This document shows positions 45,313-54,263 of a stretch of DNA of 64,000 nucleotides, one piece after another (position 1 is the first letter of the stretch; every line of letters starts with the position of its first letter). Origin of the DNA: CALMKX01 sp036274895 (GTDB lineage: Bacteria; Acidobacteriota; Thermoanaerobaculia; Multivoradales; SZUA-115); NCBI GenBank assembly GCA_036274895.1, contig DASUEU010000039.1, positions 124,001 through 188,000 on the forward strand. The letters are read 5' to 3'. A program made the translations under genes and the position numbers. A model generated the notes under the pieces. It saw only the letters and a program-made list of their open reading frames with translations. It did not search any database and had not been told where the DNA came from.

Positions 45313-46329
45313 ATGAAGCGCAAGCTCGCTCTCGCTGCCCTTTTGCTCCTGGCGGTCGGCATTGTCCCGGCCCGGGAGCTTTCCGCCGCCGGCTCGTCTC
45401 TCGCCGAGCGCCGCTTCTCCTTCGAGTACCAGACCACCGTCACGGTGCCACCCGGGGCCGGAAAGGTGGAGATCTGGCTGCCCTATGCCGAGAGCGACGC
45501 CTACCAGGAGATCGTCTCCGCGAAGGTCGAGAGCACCGTGCCGGTCGAGATGACGCGCGACGCCAAGTACGGCAACTCGATCGTGCACCTCGCCCTCGAC
45601 CACCCCACCACCCCCGAGGTCGCCGTCACCCTGCGCTTCGAGGTCCTGCGGAGGGAGAACGTCAAAAAGAGCTTCCCGGCCAAGCGGCGGGCCGGCCTTC
45701 CCGCCGAGGTCGGACGCTGGCTGGAGCCCGATCGGCTGGTGCCGCTCTCCGAGCGCATCAAGACTCTCGCCGCCGAGGTCACCCAGGGCAAGACCGACCC
45801 CCTGGACCAGGCCCGGGCGATCTACGACTACGTGGTCTCGACCATGAAGTACGACAAGAGCGGCTCCGGCTGGGGCAACGGCGATATTTACTGGGCCTGC
45901 GACGCCAAGCGCGGTAACTGTACGGACTTCCACGCCCTCTTTATCGGTCTATGCCGGGCGGTGGGGATCCCGGCCAAGTTCGCCATCGGCTTCCCCCTGC
46001 CCACCGAGCGTGGCGCTGGCGAGATCGGCGGCTATCACTGCTGGGCGGAGTTCTATCTCGCCGACTACGGGTGGGTGCCGGTGGACACCTCCGAGGCCGC
46101 CAAGCACCCGGAGAAGCGTGAGTACTTCTTCGGCGCCCATGACGAGAACCGCGTGCAGTTCACCATCGGGCGGGACCTGGTGCTGTCGCCGAGGCAGGCC
46201 GGGGAGCCGCTCAACTACTTCGTCTACCCCTACGCCGAGGTCGATGGCAAGGCAACCACCGAGGTGAAGCGGAGCTTCCGCTTCGCCGATGCCGGCGCGG
46301 GTTCCGGCTCGGCGCCCGGCGGGCGCTAG
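45313..46329 (+). CDS. Secreted transglutaminase-like cysteine protease-fold protein
   Basis: A 338-residue exported protein. Signal peptide (LALAALLLLAVGIVPA), a beta-sandwich region (30-125), then the transglutaminase core with the triad C203 (RGNCTDFHALF), H242 (GGYHCWAEFY) and D258 (VPVDTSEA). Such proteins in bacteria act as proteases or amide-bond enzymes. The C-terminal tail is Gly/Ser-rich. Five bases separate it from senA, so it may share that transcript, but no functional link to selenoneine is evident. Confidence 0.88.
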   Translation: MKRKLALAALLLLAVGIVPARELSAAGSSLAERRFSFEYQTTVTVPPGAGKVEIWLPYAESDAYQEIVSAKVESTVPVEMTRDAKYGNSIVHLALDHPTTPEVAVTLRFEVLRRENVKKSFPAKRRAGLPAEVGRWLEPDRLVPLSERIKTLAAEVTQGKTDPLDQARAIYDYVVSTMKYDKSGSGWGNGDIYWACDAKRGNCTDFHALFIGLCRAVGIPAKFAIGFPLPTERGAGEIGGYHCWAEFYLADYGWVPVDTSEAAKHPEKREYFFGAHDENRVQFTIGRDLVLSPRQAGEPLNYFVYPYAEVDGKATTEVKRSFRFADAGAGSGSAPGGR

Positions 46330-46334
46330 TCGCC

Positions 46335-47660
46335 ATGCCCTGGCCCGGCGGCGCTCCCCCTGAGCCGGCCGTGCTGGCAGCCTGGCTCGCGGATGCCCGG
46401 CGGACCACCCTCGCCCTGGTGGAGGACCTGGGCGACGACCAGCTCCTGGGCCCCCGCCTGGCGATCATCAACCCCTTCCTCTGGGAGATCGGCCACGCGG
46501 CCTGGTTCCAGGAGAAGTGGCTGCTGCGCCACGCCGGGGGGGAGGCACCCCTCTGCGCCGACGCTGACCGCCTCTACGATTCGGCCGCCGTGGCGCACGA
46601 CACCCGCTGGGACCTTCCCCTGCCCCCTCGCGCAGAGACTCTCGGCTACATGCAGGCGGTGCTCGACCGCGTTCTCGAGAGGCTGGCCCGCGGGCCGGTC
46701 TCCGAGACGGAGGCCTACTTCGCCCTGCTCTCGATCTACCACGAGGACATGCACACCGAGGCTTTCACATACACCCGGCAGACCCTGGGCTATCCGCGGC
46801 CGGAGGTTCTGCTCGCCCTCGCGGGCCAAAGCCTGGAGGCCGGGGCCGGCGCGCTCACCGGGGACGCCGAAGTGCCCGGCGGGCGCTTCCTGCTCGGCGC
46901 GGCACCGGGGACCGGCTTCGTCTTCGACAACGAGAAGTGGGCCCACGAGGTCGAGGTGGCGCCCTTCGCCATCGCCCGAGCGGCGGTGACCCAGGCGGAA
47001 GTCGCCGCCTTCGTCGAAGAGGGCGGCTACCGGCGCCGTGAGCTGTGGAGCGACGCCGGCTGGGCCTGGCGCGAGCGAGAAGGGGCCGAGGCCCCGCTTT
47101 ACTGGCGGCGCGTGGACGGCGGCTGGCAGCGGCGGGACTTCGACCGCTGGCTGCCCCTCGAGCCGCACCACGCCGCAATCCACGTCGGCTACTGGGAGGC
47201 CGAGGCCTGGTGCCGGTGGGCCGGACGCCGGCTGCCCACCGAGCTCGAGTGGGAGGTGGCGGCGGCGGGCGAGCCGGACGCCAGCGGGAGGTCCCTGGCC
47301 GCGCACAAGCGCCGCTTCCCCTGGGGCGACGAGGCGCCCACGCCCGAGCGGGCGCAGCTCGACTTCCGCGGCCTGGGCCGGGCGGACGTGGCCGCCTTTC
47401 CCAGAGGGGACAGCGCCTTCGGCTGCCGCCAGATGCTGGGCAACGCCTGGGAGTGGACTTCGACGGACTTCGGCCCCTACCCCGGCTTCGTGACCGATCC
47501 CTACCAGGAGTACTCGGCGCCCTGGTTTGCCGGCCACAAAGTCCTCCGCGGCGGCGCCTGGACCACCCGCGGCCGCCTCCTGCGCAACACCTGGCGCAAC
47601 TTCTACCCGCCCCACCGGCGGGACGTCTGGGCCGGCTTCCGCACCTGCCGGCCGGGCTGA
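46335..47660 (+). CDS. senA: Selenoneine synthase SenA (EgtB-like non-heme iron enzyme)
   Basis: A 441-residue EgtB/SenA-type enzyme that joins a sulfur or selenium donor to hercynine at the imidazole C2 with oxygen. The N-terminal DinB-like domain supplies the iron ligands H54 (IGHAAWF), H136 and H140 (YHEDMHTEAF), spaced as in characterised EgtB. The C-terminal FGE/sulfatase-like domain (from about 170) includes GGRFLLG, LPTELEWE and MLGNAWEWTS. EgtB and SenA are close; SenA is called because the very next gene is senB, the partner seen in known sen clusters. The donor would then be a selenosugar. Hercynine could come from EgtD at 58268. Confidence 0.85.
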   Translation: MPWPGGAPPEPAVLAAWLADARRTTLALVEDLGDDQLLGPRLAIINPFLWEIGHAAWFQEKWLLRHAGGEAPLCADADRLYDSAAVAHDTRWDLPLPPRAETLGYMQAVLDRVLERLARGPVSETEAYFALLSIYHEDMHTEAFTYTRQTLGYPRPEVLLALAGQSLEAGAGALTGDAEVPGGRFLLGAAPGTGFVFDNEKWAHEVEVAPFAIARAAVTQAEVAAFVEEGGYRRRELWSDAGWAWREREGAEAPLYWRRVDGGWQRRDFDRWLPLEPHHAAIHVGYWEAEAWCRWAGRRLPTELEWEVAAAGEPDASGRSLAAHKRRFPWGDEAPTPERAQLDFRGLGRADVAAFPRGDSAFGCRQMLGNAWEWTSTDFGPYPGFVTDPYQEYSAPWFAGHKVLRGGAWTTRGRLLRNTWRNFYPPHRRDVWAGFRTCRPG

Positions 47661-47674
47661 GCGGGGCGCCCGGC

Positions 47675-48631
47675 GTGCGCATCGCCCTGGTCACACCGGC
47701 GCCCTCCGGATCTCACGTGGGCAACCGCGTCACGGCCGAGCGCTGGGCAAGGCGGCTCCGCGAGCTGGACCACGAGGTCGAGATCTTCGAGACCTGGCGG
47801 GGGGAGCCGGCCGATCTGTTGGTGGCCGTACACGCCCGCAAGAGCTTCCCTTCGGTCGAGCGCTTCGCCCGCGAGCGGCCGGGAGCGCCGATCGTGGTGG
47901 CCCTGGCCGGCACGGACCTCTACGCCGACCTGCCGGCCGGGGACCCCAGCGCACGAGCGGCCCTCGATCTCGCCGATCGCCTGGTGGTGCTCCAGCCCGC
48001 CGCGGTCGGCAGTCTGCCCGAGGCCGCGCGGGCCAAGGCGCGGGTGATCCGGCAATCCGCCGAGCCGCCGAGCACCTCCCGGCCGAAGGACCCGGTGCGC
48101 TTCGAGGCTTGCGCCCTCGCCCACTTGCGGCCGGTGAAGGACCCTTTCCTCGCCGCCCGAGCAGTGCGGTTACTGCCCGCCGGCTCGCGGGTGGTGGTGC
48201 TCCACGCCGGGGGCGCCCTGGACCCCGAGATGGCCGAGGCCGCCCGCGCTGAGGCTGCCGCCAACCCGCGCTGGCAGTGGCTGGGGGAGCTTGCCCCCGA
48301 AGTAGCTGGCACTTTGCTCTCCGGCTGCCGGCTGCTGCTCGTCACCTCCAAGATGGAAGGCGGAGCCAACGTCGTGGTCGAGGCCCTGGCTGCCGGCGTG
48401 CCCGTGCTCTCGACGGCCGTCGAGGGGTCGATCGGCCAGCTCGGCGCCGGCTATCCCGGTCTCTTCCCGGTCGGCGACGCCCCCGCCCTCGCCGCCCTCC
48501 TCCACCGAACCGAGACCGAGCCCGCCTTCCTCGCCGAACTGACGAGCTGGTGCGAGAGCCTGCGGAGCGAGACCGCGCCTGAGCGCGAGCGGGAGGCGTG
48601 GCGGGGGTTGGTGGGGGAGATGGGGGGGTGA
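47675..48631 (+). CDS. senB: Selenosugar synthase SenB (glycosyltransferase-fold)
   Basis: A 318-residue GT-B-fold enzyme. In the known pathway SenB joins selenophosphate and a UDP-sugar to make a selenosugar for SenA. Family marks: GNRVTAERWARRLRELDH near the N-terminus, LLVAVHARKSFPSV, VVALAGTDLYADL, LADRLVVLQPAA and the GT-B C-terminal SKMEGGANVVVEALAAGVP. These match the SenB family and not general GT4 enzymes. GTG at 47675 is 14 bases after senA, and the two are almost certainly co-transcribed. No SelD/SenC gene lies in the window. Confidence 0.86.
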   Translation: MRIALVTPAPSGSHVGNRVTAERWARRLRELDHEVEIFETWRGEPADLLVAVHARKSFPSVERFARERPGAPIVVALAGTDLYADLPAGDPSARAALDLADRLVVLQPAAVGSLPEAARAKARVIRQSAEPPSTSRPKDPVRFEACALAHLRPVKDPFLAARAVRLLPAGSRVVVLHAGGALDPEMAEAARAEAAANPRWQWLGELAPEVAGTLLSGCRLLLVTSKMEGGANVVVEALAAGVPVLSTAVEGSIGQLGAGYPGLFPVGDAPALAALLHRTETEPAFLAELTSWCESLRSETAPEREREAWRGLVGEMGG

Positions 48632-48638
48632 GGCTGGT

Positions 48639-49229
48639 TCAACCGCAAGGCCGGGATCCGAGCGCCTGGAACAGAAAGGCCCGCGCCTTGCGCCAGTCCC
48701 GGCGCACGGTGCGGTCGGAGATCCCCAGCGCCCGGCCCGCCTCTTCCTCGGTCAGCCCGCCGAAGTAGACCAGCTCGACCAGCCGGGCCAGCCGAGGGCT
48801 CAGGGCTGTGAGGGCGGCGAGGGCCTGATCGACGGCGAGGATCTCGACCACCCGATCGTCGCCCCTGCCGGTGCCGTCCGCGAGCCGGTCGAGATCGCTG
48901 AGCGTGACCCGCAGCTCGTTGCCACCGCGCTTCCCGGCCATTCGCCGCCTTGCCGCATCGACCAGGACGTGGCGCATGGCCACGGCGGCCACCGACAAGA
49001 AGTGCTCGCGGTCCCGCCAGTCGGCTTGGCGGGCGTCGATCAGCTTGACGTAGGCCTCGTGGACCAGGGCGGTGGTCTCGAGCGTCTGGCCCGGCCGGCG
49101 GCGCCGCAGCTGCCGGCGCGCCACGGCCCGCAGCTGGTCGTAGACCAGAGGTGTCAGGCGCTCGAGCGCACCGGGATCTCCATCCCGCAGCGCCCGGAGC
49201 AGACGCGTGACCTCGCCAGGAGCCGCCAT
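48639..49229 (-). CDS. ECF-like RNA polymerase sigma factor
   Basis: A 196-residue sigma factor of the large ECF-like class found in Acidobacteria and Planctomycetes. Region 2 is the segment LTPLVYDQLRAVARRQLRRR to HEAYVKLID; region 4 includes LVELVYFGGLTEEEAGRAL and the recognition helix ISDRTVRRDWRKARAFL. GGAGG precedes the ATG by eight bases. The divergent kinase gene starts 150 bases away; such sigma factors are commonly encoded beside Ser/Thr kinases, and the kinase may control it. Convergent with senB, seven bases apart. Confidence 0.92.
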   Translation of the reverse strand: MAAPGEVTRLLRALRDGDPGALERLTPLVYDQLRAVARRQLRRRRPGQTLETTALVHEAYVKLIDARQADWRDREHFLSVAAVAMRHVLVDAARRRMAGKRGGNELRVTLSDLDRLADGTGRGDDRVVEILAVDQALAALTALSPRLARLVELVYFGGLTEEEAGRALGISDRTVRRDWRKARAFLFQALGSRPCG

Positions 49230-49378
49230 GGCCTCGACCTCCCGATCTCTCGCGAGGACGTTCTCCAGAGTGCGTCCGAGGGTAGCGCGCGGCCAGGGGC
49301 ATTTCAACCGTGGCGTTTCCAGAGTGGACCGGCGGCCGGCCGTGTAGACTCCTCCCACCGCCCGATCTCAGAAACGAG

Positions 49379-52102
49379 ATGAGCCCCAAGGCGACGCTCG
49401 ACCCCGCGCGCTGGCAGCGCATCGAGGCACTGCTCGATCTGCTCCTCGAGCTGCCGGCCGAGGTGCGCGGGCAGCATCTGGCTGCGGCCTGTGGTCAGGA
49501 CGTCGAGCTCCAGGCGCAGGTCGAAGCCCTGCTCGCTGCCGATGCCGAAGCGGAGGGGGCACGCTTCCTCGGGAGCCCGGCGGCGCTCGGCGAAGACGCG
49601 CCCCGCGAGGTCGGCCCCTACCAGCTGGTCCGGCTGATCGGCGAAGGCGGCATGGGCCGGGTCTACGAGGCGTGGGACCGTCGCCTCGGCCGGCAGGTGG
49701 CGCTCAAGTTCCTGCCCCGCGAGGTCGCCCGCGACGCTGCGGCCCGCGAGCGCTTCCTGCGTGAAGCGCGTGCCGCCTCCGCCCTCGATCACCCCAACAT
49801 CCTGACCGTCCATGACCTCGGCGAGACCGAGGACGGTGAGATCTACCTGGTGACCGCGTTCTACGAGGGGGAGACCTTACGCGACCGGCTGGAGCGCGGC
49901 CCCCTGGCCGTCGAGGAAGCGCGGACGGTCGCGCTCCAGGTGGCTCGTGCGCTGCGCCATGCCCACGGTGCGGGTGTCCTCCATCGCGACATCAAGCCGG
50001 CCAACGTCATGCTGCCCCGCGAGGGGGAGGCCAAGGTGCTCGATTTCGGGCTGGCCAAGGTCGCCGGTGAGACGGCGATGACCCGAACCGGCACCTCGCC
50101 GGGCACTCCGGCCTACATGTCGCCCGAGCAGGTGCGGGGAGAGCCGTTGGACGAGCGCACCGATCTCTTCTCCCTTGCCGCGACGCTCTACGAGATGCTC
50201 GCCGGGCGCCGGGCCTTCTCGCCGGAGGCAGAGGGCGTGCACACGATGATGCACGCCCTCCTGAGCCAGGATCCCGAGCCGATCGAGAAGCTGCGCCCCG
50301 AGGTGCCGCCGGAGCTGGCCCGGGTGGTGACCAAGGCCCTGGCCAAGCGCCCGGCGGATCGCCACTCGAGCGCCGCCGAGCTGCTGGTGGAGCTGGCGAG
50401 AGATGCCCCTGCTCGCGGGGTGAGAGCTGCGCCGCCGGCCGGAGGTCGGCGCTGGTCGGCACGCAAGGGGGCCCTCCTCGCTGGAGCCTTGGCGGCGGTC
50501 CTGGTGGCCGTGGGCCTCGTGGTCTGGTCCTCACGCCCCGCATCGGGACCGCCGCTGCGGGTGGCGATCCTCAGCCCGGAGGTGACCGTGGCGGGCGGCG
50601 GCGCGGAGCTGGCCCTGGTGCCCGCCGACACGGTGGATGCCACCCTCTCCGCCCTGACCGCGCTCTCCGGAGTGCAGCCCCTGGACCCACCCCGGCGCGA
50701 TGAGACGAGGGGCTCCGAGGTGGAGCGGCGGCGGGCCGCCGAGGCGGACGAGGTGCTGCTCCCGTTGCTCGACTGCGGGGGAGACTGGTGCCGGGTGACC
50801 TTGCGCCGCCTCGAACGTCCGAACGGTGCGGTCCTGGCGACGGCCGGCCCCTTCGAGGTACAGAGCGGTATCGAGAACGTCCTGCGTCTCGCCGAGGCGG
50901 TGCGGGTGCACACCCGAGGGCTCTATCCCGACCATCGCCCCCGCCCGGGCTCTCCCGGCGACCGGGTGCGGCCGCAGGACCACGCCGCCTACGTCGAGCT
51001 GGCCCGCCGGGTCGATCGCGGTGAACGTCTGGGCCACGCCGAGCTGGCGCGCCTCGACGCCCTGCTCCTGACCTCGCCCGACCTGCTCGGGGCCTGGCGG
51101 CTGGCTGCGGACGTCGCTCGGCTCGCGGGGGCCCTCGACCGCGCTTTCGACTACGCCGCAGGCGCCCACCGGCTCGATGCCCACGACCCGGGACCCCTGT
51201 TCACCCGCTTCCGCATCGAGATGGCGGCGAATCAGCTGGGAGCGGCGCGGGAGACGCTGGCGCAGCTCTCCCAGGTGGCGCCCGGCGACACCCGGGTCGC
51301 GAGCGCCGAGGCCGACCTCTTCGAGGCTCAGGGCGAGCTGGAGCGAGCCCGGACACTGCGTGAGGAGGTCGCGCGCCGGCGACCGAGCTGGCCGCAGGCG
51401 CTGGAGCTGGTGACCCTGGAGCTGCGGCTGGGAGCGACCGAGAGCGCCTTGCGACGGCTCCGGAACCTCCTGTCGAGCCATCCGGACAACCAGTACGTGC
51501 GGGAGAACCTGGCCTGGCTCGAGGCGAGCTACGGCAACCTCGCGCGCGCCGAGGCCCTCTACGAAGAGCTGACCCGGGTCCAGGCGACCCGGCCTCACCT
51601 CACCAACCTCGGCTGGGTGCACTTCCTGCGGCAAGACTACGCCGGGGCCGAGAGTTCCTACCGCCAGGCCCTCGCCCTCGAGCCGGAGCACTTGCTCACC
51701 CGCGTCAACCTCGCCGCGGCGCTCGCGGCGCAAGGCGAGGCGGCCGGCGCCCGAGCCCTCTTCACCAGCCTCGCTACCGAGCTCGCCGCCGCGCCGGCAC
51801 CGCTCGCCACCCGGACCCGCCTGCTCCACGCCCAGTGCCTGGCGCGCCTGGGTCGCCGAGCCGAGGCGGCCCGGCTGGCGGAGGAAACGCTCCGGCAGGC
51901 GCCGGAGGACGTCCACGGGCTGCACCAGGCCGCCCAGGTCCAGGCCCTCCTGGGCGAACGGCTGGCGGCGCTCTACTACACCGAGCGAGCGCTCAAGAAG
52001 GGCCTGGCGCGGGAGTGGTTCGAGATCCCCGAGCTCGCTTCGCTCCAGCAGGACCCGGACTTCCGGGCCCTGCTCGCCGCCCGGGAAGAGCCGCCGCCCT
52101 AG
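49379..52102 (+). CDS. Membrane Ser/Thr protein kinase with TPR repeats
   Basis: A 907-residue Hanks-type kinase. A helical N-terminal region (1-75) like that of other ECF-linked kinases precedes the kinase domain (about 81-345): glycine loop GEGGMGRVY (88-96), K110, HRDIKPAN with D204, DFGLAK with D222 and GTPAYMSPEQ. One membrane helix follows (about 365-385), then a periplasmic part with TPR-like helices from residue 560 on. Likely senses something outside the cytoplasm and phosphorylates regulators, perhaps the divergent sigma factor. A -10-like TAGACT is at 49345. Its stop overlaps a convergent gene by four bases (CTAG). Confidence 0.92.
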   Translation: MSPKATLDPARWQRIEALLDLLLELPAEVRGQHLAAACGQDVELQAQVEALLAADAEAEGARFLGSPAALGEDAPREVGPYQLVRLIGEGGMGRVYEAWDRRLGRQVALKFLPREVARDAAARERFLREARAASALDHPNILTVHDLGETEDGEIYLVTAFYEGETLRDRLERGPLAVEEARTVALQVARALRHAHGAGVLHRDIKPANVMLPREGEAKVLDFGLAKVAGETAMTRTGTSPGTPAYMSPEQVRGEPLDERTDLFSLAATLYEMLAGRRAFSPEAEGVHTMMHALLSQDPEPIEKLRPEVPPELARVVTKALAKRPADRHSSAAELLVELARDAPARGVRAAPPAGGRRWSARKGALLAGALAAVLVAVGLVVWSSRPASGPPLRVAILSPEVTVAGGGAELALVPADTVDATLSALTALSGVQPLDPPRRDETRGSEVERRRAAEADEVLLPLLDCGGDWCRVTLRRLERPNGAVLATAGPFEVQSGIENVLRLAEAVRVHTRGLYPDHRPRPGSPGDRVRPQDHAAYVELARRVDRGERLGHAELARLDALLLTSPDLLGAWRLAADVARLAGALDRAFDYAAGAHRLDAHDPGPLFTRFRIEMAANQLGAARETLAQLSQVAPGDTRVASAEADLFEAQGELERARTLREEVARRRPSWPQALELVTLELRLGATESALRRLRNLLSSHPDNQYVRENLAWLEASYGNLARAEALYEELTRVQATRPHLTNLGWVHFLRQDYAGAESSYRQALALEPEHLLTRVNLAAALAAQGEAAGARALFTSLATELAAAPAPLATRTRLLHAQCLARLGRRAEAARLAEETLRQAPEDVHGLHQAAQVQALLGERLAALYYTERALKKGLAREWFEIPELASLQQDPDFRALLAAREEPPP

Positions 52103-52524
52103 CCTCCTCGCGGCGGCGCCTGCGGCACGTCCATGCCGCCGAAGTTCTCCGTCCCCATCATGGGATTGCCCCACTCGAGCTGTCCGCCGTCGTCCATTAC
52201 CTTGTAGATGAAGCGCCTGCCGCGGGCCACGTCGGCCTTGACCACGCCGATGATCCGGCCCGACTCGGAGTTCGGGCCGAGGCAGGGCCGGGCCGCCGGC
52301 TCCACGGGCTTGATCCTCTCTTGGGGATTGACCTCGTTGCCGTCGGGCCCCAGGGTCCAGATCTCCTCGAACTCCACCCGGAGCGCCCGCCCATCCGTGC
52401 TGGGAGCGAGCAGCCAGACGACGATGTCGCCAGGTTCCACCTTCGGCAAGGGGTTGGGCTCGGCGACCACCGTCTCCTGGCCCTTTTCGTTCACGACCAA
52501 CCTGACCGTGATCAAGTGCTCCAT
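52099..52524 (-). CDS. Hypothetical protein, cupredoxin-like wording
   Basis: A 141-residue protein I do not recognise. Strands such as VEPGDIVVWLLA and ALRVEFEEIWTL, and GRRFIYKVMDDG later, resemble the cupredoxin or immunoglobulin-like folds, but the copper ligands of cupredoxins are not evident. No signal peptide. The C-terminus is Gly/Met/Pro-rich (NPMMGTENFGGMDVPQ). The gene converges on the kinase gene and diverges from a secreted-protein gene 205 bases away. Confidence 0.65.
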   Translation of the reverse strand: MEHLITVRLVVNEKGQETVVAEPNPLPKVEPGDIVVWLLAPSTDGRALRVEFEEIWTLGPDGNEVNPQERIKPVEPAARPCLGPNSESGRIIGVVKADVARGRRFIYKVMDDGGQLEWGNPMMGTENFGGMDVPQAPPRGG

Positions 52525-52729
52525 GGGAGTCCCTCCTCTCGGGGTAGACGGCCGGACCCGTGATCGGGCGGCCTCATCCTGGTGGAACGCAGAAGCCCGC
52601 CGGAAGCGGACAGCGCGGCAGCCTCGGCTTCGACCTGCGCCCTCCGGCATCAGGCGTGTCCGCCTTCTGGCCGGGTTTCCGTGCACCGGGTCAGAAGGCC
52701 ACCTCTCAACCCGTCCCAAGGAGGACACG

Positions 52730-53530
52730 ATGATGCCAGCCACCACCGTCCGCCGCTGTCTTTCCACCCTGTTCCTGGGCCTCCTGGCCCTCGCCCAGGC
52801 TCCGGCGTCCTTCGCCGGAGCCCCGGCCATCCAGGCCCGCCTCCTGCGTGACTGCACCGCTCCCTCGCCTTTGCTGCAGGCCATCTCCGGTCCCACCTGC
52901 GTGCAGGTGGCTTCCACCGCGTTCAACGCCGGGTTCATCGAGCTCTTCTCCCCCGAGCCGGGCGTCTCGGTTCATGCCGTGCTCTATCCCACCCCGGACT
53001 GCTCCGGCCCCAGCGTCGGGGTGCTGAAGTCGGGCAACCTCTGTCCTCTCAAGTTCAGCAACGGCGACCCCGTGCGCGGCAGGGTCCGCTCGCTCTACCT
53101 GTGGGCGGGTCCCGATCCCGCGACCCTCAACGGCACCTACAGCAGCTTCAAGGGGCGGGAGCTGCGGATCACCGTGCAGCCGGACGGGCGGGTCTCGGGT
53201 ACCCTCACCGCCGCCTGGGAGACCAGCAAGAAGAAGGTGACGGTGCCGATCTTCGCCGGGCTCGCCCGCTGGATGACCCTGGGCACCGGGGCCTCCGTGG
53301 ACCCGACCCTGCCCACCGACGACTGGGCCCTGACCCTGCAACTGTGCGCCGGGCTCTCCACCAACGGCTTCGTGGACGACACCACCTGTGTCTCCTACAC
53401 GGGAGCCGGCGAGATGCCGAGGGGCAGCACCAAGGTGGCGTCCCTCACCCTCCAGCGCGCCTCGGTGCGGGGGAACCTGCGGGGCTTCGAGGTCGCCGGC
53501 GAGGTCGAGGTCTTCCAGCGCCTGCCCTGA
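52730..53530 (+). CDS. Secreted hypothetical protein
   Basis: A 266-residue protein with a clear signal peptide (CLSTLFLGLLALAQAPASFAG, residues 10-30 roughly) and no recognisable domain. It has six or so cysteines (DCTAP, PTCVQ, DCSGP, LCPLK, LCAGL, TCVSY) that could pair in the periplasm or outside. The middle has NGTYSSFKGRELRITVQPDG, a beta-rich pattern. AAGGAGG lies five bases before the ATG at 52730, the strongest ribosome site of the region, so high expression is likely. Confidence 0.72.
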   Translation: MMPATTVRRCLSTLFLGLLALAQAPASFAGAPAIQARLLRDCTAPSPLLQAISGPTCVQVASTAFNAGFIELFSPEPGVSVHAVLYPTPDCSGPSVGVLKSGNLCPLKFSNGDPVRGRVRSLYLWAGPDPATLNGTYSSFKGRELRITVQPDGRVSGTLTAAWETSKKKVTVPIFAGLARWMTLGTGASVDPTLPTDDWALTLQLCAGLSTNGFVDDTTCVSYTGAGEMPRGSTKVASLTLQRASVRGNLRGFEVAGEVEVFQRLP

Positions 53531-53574
53531 ACAGGAGAACGGGGGCGGCAGCCGGGCGCGGCGCCGCCCTCTAC

Positions 53575-54126
53575 TTACTCCTCGTCCCGCTGCTGGGCAG
53601 CCTGCCAGAGCTCCAGGTACTTCTCCCGAACATAGGGGTGGAGACTCTCCTCGAGACTCCGAGGCAGCTGGTTGATCCGGATCACCTCGATCACATCCGC
53701 CAAATCCCGCAGCCGGTGGGGAGCGGTCATCCCAGAGGCGATCTTCAGCTCGATCAGGAGCTCGAGGGGCACCAGGGCGACGCGATCTCCCCGCACCGCC
53801 ACCTCGACCGGGTCCGGGAACGCGACGGGCTTCTCCTTGCCGTCTCCGGGATAGTCGCCGGTGAGCACCACGTCGATGTTGACCTTGTGGGCGGTGTCCC
53901 GCAGGCCGCGACTACCGGGAAACTTCTCCCGATATCCGCGCCCGAGCGCTGCTTTCTTCAGAGCCTCGAGCCCATCAGGCCGCAGCAGCACGTCCACGTC
54001 CACGGTGGTTCGCTGGTAGCCGTAGGCGTTCAAGGCCATGGCCCCGACGATGGCGTAGGGAATCTCGAGCGCCGCTAACCGTTCCACCAGCTGCGCCAGC
54101 GCCCGATGCACGTCGGACTCACCCAT
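53575..54126 (-). CDS. Nucleotidyltransferase-fold protein (MNT/AbiEii-like)
   Basis: A 183-residue minimal nucleotidyltransferase. The active-site pattern is VGAMALNAYGYQRTTVDVDVLL, quoted here in two parts: VGAMALNAYG, then the two aspartates of TVDVDVLL, with a third acidic strand at VNIDVVLTGD. Such proteins occur as toxins with HEPN or AbiEi partners, or as stand-alone enzymes; no partner gene is adjacent. ATG at 54126 has GGGGAGG six bases upstream; a longer reading from 54216 runs into the divergent promoter of the propeller/esterase gene. Confidence 0.78.
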   Translation of the reverse strand: MGESDVHRALAQLVERLAALEIPYAIVGAMALNAYGYQRTTVDVDVLLRPDGLEALKKAALGRGYREKFPGSRGLRDTAHKVNIDVVLTGDYPGDGKEKPVAFPDPVEVAVRGDRVALVPLELLIELKIASGMTAPHRLRDLADVIEVIRINQLPRSLEESLHPYVREKYLELWQAAQQRDEE

Positions 54127-54247
54127 GAAGAACCTCCCCGCCTCCTGGGCTCCCTCGAACAGGCGCTTCTCCGTCCGAGGAGCCAGGCGGGCGGGTCTTG
54201 GCGAGGGTTGGAGCATGATGTGCGTTGGGCAGTATAGCCCCCTCCTC

Positions 54248-54256
54248 TGCCATACT
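54248..54256 (+). promoter_or_regulatory. Extended -10 promoter of the propeller/esterase gene
   Basis: TGC-CATACT, only seven bases before the ATG at 54264. With no ribosome site the transcript would be leaderless. Confidence 0.45.
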
Positions 54257-54263
54257 CCCCGCC

